From Oscillospiraceae bacterium (lineage in GTDB: Bacteria; Bacillota; Clostridia; Oscillospirales; Oscillospiraceae): DNA of 22,046 bases. A program made the position numbers and the translations under genes. The stretch lies in contig JAEDFW010000014.1 of assembly GCA_016297855.1 (NCBI GenBank), forward strand, positions 1 to 22,046. Direction: 5' to 3'. This document shows, piece after piece, positions 14,918 through 21,730 of the stretch (the stretch's first letter is position 1; every line of letters begins with the position of its first letter). The notes below the pieces were generated by a model. That model was not told where the DNA came from. It saw only the letters and a program-made list of their open reading frames with translations, and made no database searches.

Positions 14918-15449
14918 ATTGCTTTGCGGCCGCCAGATATTCCGGCGTTTTTGACCAGTATTTGACGCCCCAGTGGTCAAAATCCCACTGCTCCATGTAG
15001 GCGTTGCACTCGTAATCGACGTAAAAAAGCCGCTCGTCATGCACCACAAAATTTGTCGGATAGTAATCGATGTTCAGTCCCGCAGCATACAATTCGGGCA
15101 ACATTGCGCGCATCTGCGCCAGATATTCTTCGCGCATTTCGCCGCGTCCTACCAGTTCGAACACTGTAGGTCCCGGGATATATTCTTTCAGAATGCGTTC
15201 TGTTGCACGGTCTGCCCCAAGCATCTTCGGCATCGGAATGTGCGCCGCGCACAGGCGCTCATAATCGCGCAGTTCCGCCTCAAATTTGTCGCCGAACTGA
15301 TAGTAGCTGCACGGCTCATGGTGCAGCTGCTTGAGGACATACTCCCCTGCCCCATCCGCGCAGAGATAGCTGTAGCCGCCTTTTCCGTGTCCCAGAAGCC
15401 GCAGAAGCCGATAGTTTTTCCCGTCAACGGTCAAGATATTCTGTTCCAT
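14916..15449 (-). CDS. Small protein-kinase-fold protein, substrate unknown
   Basis: A 177-residue protein that keeps the key residues of the kinase/aminoglycoside-phosphotransferase fold in very reduced form. They are a glycine loop LGHGKGGYSYL (19-29), a lysine in YVLKQL (K40), a glutamate in GDKFEAEL (E57 or E59), a hinge-like ILKEYIPG (86-93), a catalytic-loop-like segment NIDYYPTNFVV (D128, N133) and a metal-binding aspartate in YVDYE (D145). That spacing predicts ATP binding and possible phosphotransfer, but there is little room for a C-lobe. ATG at 15449 is preceded by AGGAG with a six-base spacer; upstream in-frame ATGs lack one, and the promoter at 15484-15511 rules out those above it. 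It is divergent from the VWA gene. It might be a protein, sugar or antibiotic kinase; no substrate can be named. Confidence 0.72.
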   Translation of the reverse strand: MEQNILTVDGKNYRLLRLLGHGKGGYSYLCADGAGEYVLKQLHHEPCSYYQFGDKFEAELRDYERLCAAHIPMPKMLGADRATERILKEYIPGPTVFELVGRGEMREEYLAQMRAMLPELYAAGLNIDYYPTNFVVHDERLFYVDYECNAYMEQWDFDHWGVKYWSKTPEYLAAAKQ

Positions 15450-15483
15450 AGCGTTCTCCTTTCCCGGCTGCCGCCGCATCATT

Positions 15484-15511
15484 ATTATAGCAGCTTTTGA
15501 ACAATTTGCAA
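15484..15511 (-). promoter_or_regulatory. Promoter of the kinase-like gene
   Basis: On the minus strand TTGCAA (15506-15511), 16 bases, TATAAT (15484-15489). It lies in the 145-base divergent region shared with the VWA gene. On the plus strand I find only a weak CATATGCT at about 15550-15557 without a good housekeeping -35, so the VWA gene may use another sigma factor. Confidence 0.65.
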
Positions 15512-15560
15512 AATCCGTCCGTTTTCGTGCAATTTCTCCCTGAAACGGCATATGCTGGTA

Positions 15561-15578
15561 TGAGCCGTTATCGGCTCA
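15561..15578 (+). other. Hairpin abutting the VWA ribosome site
   Basis: TGAGCCG (15561-15567), loop TTAT, CGGCTCA (15572-15578). The stem ends one base before AAAGGAT of the VWA gene, so it may affect translation initiation or simply protect the mRNA 5' end. Confidence 0.4.
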
Positions 15579-15594
15579 GAAAGGATCTGACGCA

Positions 15595-16968
15595 ATGGGA
15601 ATCACCAATTCTGGCAAAACCCTCAGCACTGACCGGATCGACTGCGGCGGAACGTTCCAAGTCGAGCTGTCGTTAACGGCCGCACCCGATATTGTCTCCA
15701 ATCCGACCGATATCGTTCTGGTGCTTGACCGCTCCGGCAGTATGGCGGGCAGCGCGCTGCAGAATCTGAAGCTCGGTGCAAAAACCTTCATCGATATCAT
15801 TGCCGATGCAACAGGCGGCACGCAGGACGGGCAAATCGGCTTTGGCAGCCGCATCGGCATCGTCAGTTTTGCCTCCACGGCGACAAAAGACACGGAGCTG
15901 ATCACCTCGGTGGCTGATCTGAAATCTGCGGTTGATGCGCTTTCGGCCAATGGCCAGACCAACCACGCAGATGCATTCACCAAAGCCGTCGAGCTGCTCA
16001 CGCCGCCCAGCGGCAACGCGCGCGTGATCGTCCTCTTCACCGACGGTGAAACAACCACAGGCGCAAATCCCAGTCCCGTTGCCGCAGCCGCGCGCGCCAG
16101 CGGCATTGTCATCTACGCCATCGGGCTTTCCGGCGAAAACGGCGTGGATGTAGCAGCACTCGAAGACTGGGCGTCGAAGCCGCCTTCGGCATTCGTTGCC
16201 ATCACGCCCGACGCCGGGGAGCTGGAGGAGCTGTTCGCCGAACTGGCGCGCAACATCACCAAGCCCGGCGCGACCGATATTCGTATCGACGAAGTGCTGA
16301 ACGACTGCTTTGAGATTGTCTCGCTTACGGCACCCACCAAAGGCACAGCCAGTATGACAGGCGTAAGATCTCTTCGCTGGGAAATTGACGAGCTGGGCGT
16401 GAACGCCAGCGAGGGCGCAAGCCTCACCTTCACCGTCCGTCACTCCGGCGCATGCAGCGGAACGGTCGAAGTCAATGCCGATGTCACCTATTCTGACCAG
16501 CAAGGCAATCAGGTCACATTCCCGTCACCGGAGATCACCGTTGACTGCGGCACTGTCGTCATGCCCGAACCCTGTCCAACCCCCATTGAGATCGCGTTTG
16601 ACGGCTGCGAGGATGCCATCGAATTTGACGCTGGCGCGCTTGCCATGCAGTCGCTTGGCCGCATCCTGCAGCTGAGCGTCACGCTGCAAAACGTCTGCCC
16701 GAAGCGGCGTGTCGCGCTGGCCGCGATCATCACCGAACTGGATGAACACGGCATCGAACACCAGCGGGGGCTGAAAACCGTCACAATTCCGGCGCACGAT
16801 CATCCCACCTGCCGCGACGTGCTCGTGCGATGCCTCAAATTCGTCCTGCCGGAGGATCTTGACGTATCCGGCCGGGATGATGCCATCTGCAACGATCGTA
16901 AATTCAAAGCACGTTTGATCGCGCACTATATTGACAATGATTTTGCCTGCTGCGATATTGTATTATAA
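15595..16968 (+). CDS. VWA-domain protein with cysteine-containing C-terminal domain
   Basis: A 457-residue protein of unknown function. Residues 36-215 are a von Willebrand factor A domain with a complete metal-ion-dependent adhesion site: D45-x-S47-x-S49 (DRSGS), T122 in QTNHADAF and D150 in FTDGE. Residues 225-320 look like a beta-sandwich repeat (IRIDEVLNDCFEIV to SPEITVDCG). Residues 321-457 form a separate domain with many cysteines (327, 338, 368, 406, 413, 432, 452, 453). There is no signal peptide, membrane segment or sortase motif, so the protein should be cytoplasmic or placed on spores or the surface by another route. ATG at 15595 follows AAAGGAT with eight-base spacing. It stands alone between a divergent kinase-like gene and a strong terminator. 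The VWA assignment is firm; the role is not known. Confidence 0.88.
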   Translation: MGITNSGKTLSTDRIDCGGTFQVELSLTAAPDIVSNPTDIVLVLDRSGSMAGSALQNLKLGAKTFIDIIADATGGTQDGQIGFGSRIGIVSFASTATKDTELITSVADLKSAVDALSANGQTNHADAFTKAVELLTPPSGNARVIVLFTDGETTTGANPSPVAAAARASGIVIYAIGLSGENGVDVAALEDWASKPPSAFVAITPDAGELEELFAELARNITKPGATDIRIDEVLNDCFEIVSLTAPTKGTASMTGVRSLRWEIDELGVNASEGASLTFTVRHSGACSGTVEVNADVTYSDQQGNQVTFPSPEITVDCGTVVMPEPCPTPIEIAFDGCEDAIEFDAGALAMQSLGRILQLSVTLQNVCPKRRVALAAIITELDEHGIEHQRGLKTVTIPAHDHPTCRDVLVRCLKFVLPEDLDVSGRDDAICNDRKFKARLIAHYIDNDFACCDIVL

Positions 16969-16983
16969 CCTTGCAGAGGCCAT

Positions 16984-17011
16984 GGCCACCCCCAACGGGG
17001 TGGCCTTTTTT
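16984..17011 (+). terminator. Intrinsic terminator after the VWA gene
   Basis: GGCCACCCC (16984-16992), loop CAAC, GGGGTGGCC (16997-17005), then six T. The hairpin starts 16 bases after the stop codon. Confidence 0.93.
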
Positions 17012-17038
17012 GAACCATGCCACACGAACGGAAAGCTG

Positions 17039-17068
17039 TTGTCAATCGGAGCCGGATTGTGATACAAT
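17039..17068 (+). promoter_or_regulatory. Promoter of the nucleoside hydrolase gene
   Basis: TTGTCA (17039-17044), 18 bases, TACAAT (17063-17068). Transcription should begin near 17075, only about 22 bases before ATG 17097, which supports that start over the longer open frame. Confidence 0.7.
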
Positions 17069-17096
17069 GAAAAAAACGAAAAAGGAGCTGCCACCC

Positions 17097-18023
17097 ATGA
17101 ACAAACGCCCTGTCATCATCTGCACCGATCCCGGCATCGATGACTTTATTGCCCTTGCCGTTTTACTGCAGCAGCCGCAGCTGGATATCCGCGGCATGAT
17201 CGCGCTGAGCGGCAACGTTGGCCTGCCCATTACAGTCAACAACGCCCTGCTTGCCGGTGAGCTGTGCGGCAGAACGGATGTTCCGGTACTTGCCGGCAGT
17301 GCAACACCGCTGGCTCGGCCTGCGCGTAACGCCTGCAATATCCACGGTGCCAGCGGACTTGGAACTTCCGTTGAGCGCTATTCGAACAGAAAACCGCTTG
17401 CGCAGGATGCGGCAGAATTTATCGTACAGACTGCGCGGCAGTTTCCCGGTGCGTTGGAGATCATCTCGCTCGGGCCTCTGACCGATGTCGCGCGTGCGCT
17501 GACGCTTGATCCCGCCATTGCGCAGCTTCTGCGGCAGATCGTCGTGATGGGCGGCGGCATCAAGCGCGGAAACGCCACACAGTATGCCGAGTTCAATATC
17601 GTCGCCGATCCCGAGGCGGCAGACGTTGTCTTTTCAAGCTCCGCGCCGGTGGTCATGATCGGTCTGGACGCAACGCACCAGTGCCTGCAGCCCAGAAGCC
17701 AGATCGCCGAGATGGCCGCTGATACAGAGCTTGGGCGCATGGTCGGACTGATGCTGAACGATTACGCCGACATGTACCGGCGCGTTCACCAGCTTGAGGG
17801 CGTCGTCATCCACGATGCCATCTGTGCGCTTTGGCTTCTGCAGCCTAATCTGTTTTACACAGAACCAATGCGCGTGAAGATCTGCCTGGATAACGGTGCG
17901 CATCTTGGCCAGACAATGGCCGTGACAGACGGCGCGCCCTTTGCCACTGTAGCCATGGGATTGGACGCCGAGGGCGTCGCACGCAGAATCGTGGATGAAG
18001 TCCACCGCGCAGTGATACAGTAA
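17097..18023 (+). CDS. Inosine-uridine preferring nucleoside hydrolase family protein
   Basis: Members hydrolyse the N-glycosidic bond of ribonucleosides to free base and ribose in salvage. The 308-residue product starts at ATG 17097 (AAGGAG, nine-base spacer). The calcium and ribose-binding N-terminus reads IICTDPGIDDFIAL: the metal-ligand aspartates D11 and D16 are present, but cysteine 9 stands where most members have the first aspartate of DxDPGxDD. Family blocks follow: NIHGASGLG (about 80-88), EIISLGPLTDVARAL (about 122-136), VVMGGGIKRGNATQYAEFNIVADPEAA (about 148-174), and the C-terminal HDAICALWLL (about 239-248), whose aspartate is the usual fourth metal ligand. It is transcribed alone, upstream of pyrG. 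Base specificity (purine or pyrimidine) cannot be assigned. Confidence 0.9.
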   Translation: MNKRPVIICTDPGIDDFIALAVLLQQPQLDIRGMIALSGNVGLPITVNNALLAGELCGRTDVPVLAGSATPLARPARNACNIHGASGLGTSVERYSNRKPLAQDAAEFIVQTARQFPGALEIISLGPLTDVARALTLDPAIAQLLRQIVVMGGGIKRGNATQYAEFNIVADPEAADVVFSSSAPVVMIGLDATHQCLQPRSQIAEMAADTELGRMVGLMLNDYADMYRRVHQLEGVVIHDAICALWLLQPNLFYTEPMRVKICLDNGAHLGQTMAVTDGAPFATVAMGLDAEGVARRIVDEVHRAVIQ

Positions 18024-18024
18024 T

Positions 18025-18061
18025 AACAGTGCGCTGCACCTTGGTGCAGCGCACTGTTTTA
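18025..18061 (+). terminator. Intrinsic terminator after the nucleoside hydrolase
   Basis: Sixteen-base perfect arms (18025-18040 and 18043-18058) with a two-base centre, followed by TTTATG. The hairpin begins one base after the stop codon. Confidence 0.88.
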
Positions 18062-18163
18062 TGGGGTGATACAGATTTATTTTATACCGGTTCCGCGCGC
18101 AGTGCAAGTATTGTTTTTTCATTTTCTGTGATTCATAAAAATCGCGCAATCCGTCTAAAAAAC

Positions 18164-18186
18164 GTGTAATGTTCTTGTGTAACATT
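18164..18186 (+). repeat. Dyad and direct repeat just upstream of the pyrG promoter
   Basis: AATGTT (18168-18173) and AACATT (18181-18186) form a six-base inverted repeat with seven bases between. GTGTAA occurs at 18164-18169 and again 13 bases on at 18177-18182. It sits five bases upstream of the -35 box, so it could be an operator, but chance is possible in this AT-rich stretch. The rest of the gap from 18062 to 18163 shows nothing recognisable. Confidence 0.35.
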
Positions 18187-18191
18187 CCAAT

Positions 18192-18220
18192 TTGACAACA
18201 ATTGCGGCACGTTGTAGAAT
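18192..18220 (+). promoter_or_regulatory. Strong promoter of pyrG
   Basis: TTGACA (18192-18197), 17 bases, TAGAAT (18215-18220): the same boxes and spacing as the cooS promoter. Expected transcription start is near 18227, leaving a leader of about 143 bases. Confidence 0.82.
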
Positions 18221-18240
18221 AAGCAGGTATTTTTTGAACC

Positions 18241-18351
18241 TGTGCTGTTGCGATCGGACAGCGCATGCGTGAAGCAGGCAAAAGAGCGGCGCTCTTTTGC
18301 CGGGGGAGTTTCTCCCCTTTCGCCCATGTGTCTGCATTCGACCGCTTTTTT
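18241..18351 (+). promoter_or_regulatory. Hairpin-rich pyrG leader, possible attenuator
   Basis: Three consecutive hairpins can form. H1 is TGTGCTGT (18241-18248) with ACAGCGCA (18258-18265), one G-U pair. H2 is GGCAAAAGAGC (18277-18287) with GCTCTTTTGCC (18291-18301). H3 is GGGGAG (18303-18308) with CTCCCC (18312-18317). The left arm of H2 (18280-18289) can instead pair with CCGCTTTTTT (18342-18351) over ten positions with one G-U pair, giving a competing structure that ends in a U run. That is the layout expected of an attenuator. The predicted transcript does not begin with the G run used in the Bacillus pyrG reiterative-transcription mechanism. Confidence 0.45.
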
Positions 18352-18369
18352 GTATTGTTGGAGGTTTTT

Positions 18370-19962
18370 ATGAAATATGTATTCATCACCGGCGGCGTTG
18401 TCTCCGGTCTTGGCAAGGGCATCTGCGCAGCAAGCCTCGGGCGGCTGTTAAAGCAGCGTGGCCTGCGTGTAAAGAACCAGAAATTTGACCCATATCTCAA
18501 CGTCGATCCCGGCACCATGAGCCCGTATCAGCACGGCGAGGTCTTTGTCACCGATGACGGTGCTGAAACCGATCTCGACCTCGGCCACTACGAGCGCTTC
18601 GTCGATGAGAGTCTGAGCGGCAACAGTTCCGTCTCGTCCGGCAAAATCTACTGGAGCGTGCTCAATCGCGAACGCGAGGGCGGCTATCTGGGCGGCACAG
18701 TGCAGATCATCCCGCACATCACTGATGAGATCAAAGCCCGCATCTACGCCATGGACGACGGCCAGACTGACGTGGTTATCTCCGAGGTTGGCGGCACTGT
18801 GGGCGATATTGAGTCGCAGCCGTATCTGGAAGCCATTCGGCAGGTGGCGTGCGATCAGGGACGAAAGAATGTTCTGTTCATCCACGTCCCGCTCGTCGTG
18901 CAGATTCCCGGCTCGGGCGAACTCAAGAGCAAACCCACGCAGCACTCGGTCAAGGAGCTGCTCAGCGTTGGCATCCAGCCGGATGTGCTGGTCTGCCGCA
19001 CCGACGCTCCCCTGCCCGATGATGTGCGCCGCAAAATCGCGCTGTTTTGCAATGTCGAACCGCAATGCGTCATTGAAAACCTGACCGCATCAACACTCTA
19101 TGAGGTTCCGCTGCTTCTGGAACAGGCCGGTCTTGCCGATGTGGTATGCGAAAAGCTGTCGCTCCGTGCGCATGCGCCTGATCTTTCCGGATGGAGCGAA
19201 ATGGTGCAGCGTATCAAAACCGCGCACCGCCGCGTCACCATTGCGCTGGTCGGCAAATACACCCAGCTGCATGATGCGTACCTTTCCGTGGTCGAAGCGC
19301 TGTTTCATGCCGGCACGGCCAACGACGCAATCGTAGAGATCAAGTGGATCGATTCCGAGCAGCTCACGCCGCAGAATATCCGGCAGGCACTCGCAGGCTG
19401 CTCTGGCGTTCTGGTTCCGGGCGGCTTTGGCGGGCGTGGCATTGAGGGTATGATCCTGGCTGCGCAGTATGCGCGTGAAAACGGTGTGCCGTATCTCGGC
19501 ATCTGTCTGGGCATGCAGGTCGCGGTTATCGAATTTGCCCGTCATGCTGCCGGTCTCCAGGATGCCAACTCTGCAGAGTTTGCGCCCGGGACTCCGCACC
19601 CCGTTATCGCGCTCATGCCCGATCAGCAGGGTATCACCGCCAAGGGCGGCACAATGCGGCTGGGCGCGTACCGCTGTGTGCTTGCGCCTGATTCGCGCGC
19701 TGCCGTGCTCTACGGTACGCAGGAGATTTCTGAGCGTCACCGCCACCGCTATGAGTTCAGCAACGACTACCGTCATTCGCTCACAGCATCCGGGCTTTGT
19801 CTGGCCGGGCAGTCGCCCGACGGCCGGCTCGTTGAGCTGATCGAACTGCCGGAGCATCCGTTCTTCATCGGCTGCCAGTTCCATCCCGAATTCAAAAGCC
19901 GCCCGAACCGCGCCCACCCGCTGTTTCACGGTCTTGTTGCAGCAGCGCTCAAACAGGCATAA
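18370..19962 (+). CDS. pyrG: CTP synthase
   Basis: Converts UTP to CTP with glutamine-derived ammonia. The start is ATG 18370, five bases after GGAGG, giving MKYVFITGGVVSGLGKGI, the standard N-terminus; the frame is open upstream to 18265 but that part is leader. The product is 530 residues, normal length. The synthetase domain (about 1-265) shows the P-loop GGVVSGLGKG, DPYLNVDPGTMSPYQHGEV and EVGGTVGDIES. The glutamine amidotransferase domain (about 290-530) has the oxyanion segment GGFGGRGIEG, the nucleophile C379 in GICLGMQ, and the C-terminal catalytic histidine and glutamate in QFHPEF. It is transcribed alone from a strong promoter through a hairpin-rich leader, and ends in a terminator shared with the convergent regulator gene. 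Confidence 0.97.
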   Translation: MKYVFITGGVVSGLGKGICAASLGRLLKQRGLRVKNQKFDPYLNVDPGTMSPYQHGEVFVTDDGAETDLDLGHYERFVDESLSGNSSVSSGKIYWSVLNREREGGYLGGTVQIIPHITDEIKARIYAMDDGQTDVVISEVGGTVGDIESQPYLEAIRQVACDQGRKNVLFIHVPLVVQIPGSGELKSKPTQHSVKELLSVGIQPDVLVCRTDAPLPDDVRRKIALFCNVEPQCVIENLTASTLYEVPLLLEQAGLADVVCEKLSLRAHAPDLSGWSEMVQRIKTAHRRVTIALVGKYTQLHDAYLSVVEALFHAGTANDAIVEIKWIDSEQLTPQNIRQALAGCSGVLVPGGFGGRGIEGMILAAQYARENGVPYLGICLGMQVAVIEFARHAAGLQDANSAEFAPGTPHPVIALMPDQQGITAKGGTMRLGAYRCVLAPDSRAAVLYGTQEISERHRHRYEFSNDYRHSLTASGLCLAGQSPDGRLVELIELPEHPFFIGCQFHPEFKSRPNRAHPLFHGLVAAALKQA

Positions 19963-19964
19963 AC

Positions 19965-19993
19965 AATGGCCACGACACTCTGTCGTGGCCATT
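19965..19993 (+). terminator. Terminator after pyrG
   Basis: AATGGCCACGACA (19965-19977), loop CTC, TGTCGTGGCCATT (19981-19993), then TAACTTTT. The hairpin begins two bases after the stop codon. It could also serve the convergent LysR gene, although the T run on that side is short. Confidence 0.82.
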
Positions 19994-20008
19994 TAACTTT
20001 TACCATCT

Positions 20009-20035
20009 GCGGCGGTTTCGTCAGGAAACTGCCGC
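20009..20035 (-). other. Hairpin at the 3' end of the LysR-type gene
   Basis: Arms 20009-20019 and 20025-20035 pair over 11 positions with one imperfect pair (A-C on the minus strand, G-U on the plus strand). It begins two bases after the regulator's stop codon. No U tract follows on the minus strand, so it is probably a stabilising hairpin. Confidence 0.4.
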
Positions 20036-20037
20036 AA

Positions 20038-20970
20038 TCAGCCGTTTGTAAAGTGATACGAATGTCCGAGATCATAAGCCATGTTGTTGCTCTCGGAGAT
20101 AAAGTCCATAAAACGGTCTGCTGCCGAACTTGGCGTCACACCCTGCAGCGTGCACATTGTCACCGCGCGCGGCGGAATGGTGAACGCCGTTTTGAGCGGC
20201 AGAATCACGCCGCGATCCAGACCGGAGCGTGAAAACTCCTCGGTCACGCAGGCTACACCCAGGCCGATGCGCGCAAGCGAAATGAGCAGGTTGTGCGAGC
20301 CCAGTTCAATTTCCGGCGTGATGTTCAGACCGTTCTGCTGAAAGAAACGTTCCAGATACACGCGCGAGCTCGCCTTGCGCTCAAGCAGGATCAGCGGCAG
20401 CGCGGCAATCTCCTCCATCGTGTACGCGTGCTCAAAATCGCACGGGTAATCCGGCGCTGCCACAAAGATGGTGTGCGTATCCACGCAGTGGCGCATCACA
20501 TACATCTCTGAGTCCTGCTGCCCCGTGGCGAAGGCGATGTCCACCTGTCCACCGTGCAGGTATTCCAGAACCATCTGACTTGTGCCGTTGAGAATGCGGA
20601 TGCGGATGTCGGGATAGTCGCGGTGGAACGCCTCCAGCCGGGACAGCAGATACGTTTTTGTCACCGTATCACTCGCACCGATGATCAGCTCACCCGTGAG
20701 CAGCTGCCGCGACTGTGCCAGCTTTTCCTCGCCGCTCTGAATCAGTCCCAGCGCATGCGTTACATACTCCAGCAGGATCTTGCCCTCGCTTGTCAGATGC
20801 ACACCCTTGGTGCTGCGGGAAAACAGGCGCACCTGCAGCTGTTCCTCCAGCTGCTTGATCGACTGGCTCACAGCCGACTGTGAGATAAACAGGTGCTGCG
20901 CGGCGGCGGAGATATTCTCCCAGCGCGCCACCTCCTGAAACACCCGATAAAGCTCCAATTTTACTGCCAT
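20038..20970 (-). CDS. LysR-family transcriptional regulator
   Basis: A 310-residue regulator with the standard LysR plan. The N-terminal winged helix-turn-helix (about 1-62) contains the signature SAAAQHLFISQSAVSQSIKQ (21-40) and LFSRSTKGVHLTSEGKILLEY. It is followed by a linker helix and a periplasmic-binding-protein-like effector domain (about 92-300) starting GELIIGASDTV. The sequence fits the CysL/CbbR-like subgroup in general shape, but the effector cannot be told. ATG at 20970 follows AGGAGG with a five-base spacer. It is divergent from hpt across 131 bases of very AT-rich DNA. LysR proteins often control the divergent gene and themselves, so hpt is a possible target, though purine salvage would be an unusual LysR regulon. 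Confidence 0.92.
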   Translation of the reverse strand: MAVKLELYRVFQEVARWENISAAAQHLFISQSAVSQSIKQLEEQLQVRLFSRSTKGVHLTSEGKILLEYVTHALGLIQSGEEKLAQSRQLLTGELIIGASDTVTKTYLLSRLEAFHRDYPDIRIRILNGTSQMVLEYLHGGQVDIAFATGQQDSEMYVMRHCVDTHTIFVAAPDYPCDFEHAYTMEEIAALPLILLERKASSRVYLERFFQQNGLNITPEIELGSHNLLISLARIGLGVACVTEEFSRSGLDRGVILPLKTAFTIPPRAVTMCTLQGVTPSSAADRFMDFISESNNMAYDLGHSYHFTNG

Positions 20971-21021
20971 AACAGCCTCCTGGCATAAGATGAACTAATC
21001 ATAATAATTATTTTTATCTAT

Positions 21022-21050
21022 TTTACTTATTATCGCAATTTGATTATAAT
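21022..21050 (+). promoter_or_regulatory. Promoter of hpt in the AT-rich divergent region
   Basis: TTTACT (21022-21027), 17 bases, TATAAT (21045-21050). Upstream, 20990-21050 is almost all A and T and includes the palindrome AATAATTATT (21003-21012). Several T-N11-A arrangements are possible LysR sites, but AT content makes these uninformative. The leader holds a weak CTGGA/TCCAG hairpin (21058-21072) followed by TTATTTTT. Confidence 0.6.
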
Positions 21051-21101
21051 AAGAAAGCTGGAAGTTGTCCAGTTATTTTTCGTTCGATCTGGAGGTAAAC
21101 T

Positions 21102-21653
21102 ATGCTGATCCGAACCCCCGAGCAGGATATTTCACGCGTTCTGTTTACGGAAAAGACCATTGCGGCACGCGTGGAGCAGCTCGGCGCCGAGCTGACTGAA
21201 AAACTGGGCGGCAAACGCCCGGTGCTTGTGTGTGTGCTCAAGGGCGCATCTTTTTTCTATATTGATCTGTGCCGGTCGATGAACTGCAACATCGACATGG
21301 ATTTCATTGCCGTCTCCAGCTATGGTGCCGGCGCCAAGTCCACGGGCGTTGTGCGGCTCATCAAGGATCTTGACAACAACATCACCGGCCGCCATGTCGT
21401 CATTGTTGAGGACATCATCGACTCGGGCCTTACCATGCAGTACCTCAAGCAGCTGTTTTCGGCCAGAAATCCCGCCAGCGTCACGACCATCAGCTTCCTT
21501 GATAAGACGGCCCGCCACGACCCCAGCCTCAAAACCGACTATTGCGGTTTTGAGATCCCCGATGAATTTGTCGTCGGCTATGGTCTGGACTACGCGAATT
21601 ACTACCGGAATCTTCCGTATATCGGCATTCTGAAGCCGGAATGCTACAAATAA
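21102..21653 (+). CDS. hpt: Hypoxanthine phosphoribosyltransferase
   Basis: Salvages hypoxanthine (often also guanine) to IMP or GMP using phosphoribosyl pyrophosphate (PRPP). The 183-residue product has the type I phosphoribosyltransferase fold: VLVCVLKGASFFYIDL near 43-58, the flexible-loop region AVSSYGAGAKSTG near 69-81, the PRPP-binding motif VIVEDIIDSGLTM (E103 and D104 in the acidic pair), and the purine-specificity end DEFVVGYGLDYANYYRNLPYIG. ATG at 21102 follows GGAGG with a six-base spacer. It is followed by xpt, which has its own promoter, so two purine salvage enzymes lie together. In many bacteria hpt sits beside tilS and ftsH; here ftsH is about 12 kb away and tilS is not in the window. 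Confidence 0.95.
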   Translation: MLIRTPEQDISRVLFTEKTIAARVEQLGAELTEKLGGKRPVLVCVLKGASFFYIDLCRSMNCNIDMDFIAVSSYGAGAKSTGVVRLIKDLDNNITGRHVVIVEDIIDSGLTMQYLKQLFSARNPASVTTISFLDKTARHDPSLKTDYCGFEIPDEFVVGYGLDYANYYRNLPYIGILKPECYK

Positions 21654-21674
21654 AAAATCTTTTCCGTGCGGCTA

Positions 21675-21703
21675 TTGACGAAAGACCGCACCTGTTGTAA
21701 AGT
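21675..21703 (+). promoter_or_regulatory. Promoter of xpt
   Basis: TTGACG (21675-21680), 17 bases, TAAAGT (21698-21703). Transcription would start near 21710, leaving only about 42 bases of leader. A six-base stem GTGCGG/CCGCAC (21666-21671 and 21686-21691) overlaps the -35 box and could weakly terminate hpt transcription. Confidence 0.6.
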
Positions 21704-21707
21704 AACC

Positions 21708-21730
21708 GCAGAAGGCCATCTGCCGTCTTT
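21708..21730 (+). other. Short hairpin in the xpt leader
   Basis: GCAGA (21708-21712), loop AGGCCA, TCTGC (21719-21723), then CGTCTTTTTCT. It is a terminator-shaped but weak five-base-pair stem right at the expected transcription start. There is no room for a purine riboswitch aptamer. Confidence 0.3.

Noticed and set aside
12695..15049. A 784-codon open frame on the minus strand opposite acsB
   Set aside because: It is the antisense shadow of acsB, caused by strong third-position GC bias. It crosses two terminators and has no recognisable domain, while the plus strand encodes a complete acetyl-CoA synthase.
18227..18320. Bacillus-type reiterative transcription control of pyrG
   Set aside because: The predicted transcript start is GGTATTTT or close to it, not GGGC, although a CTCCCC segment is present. 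Kept only as a possible alternative in the leader finding.
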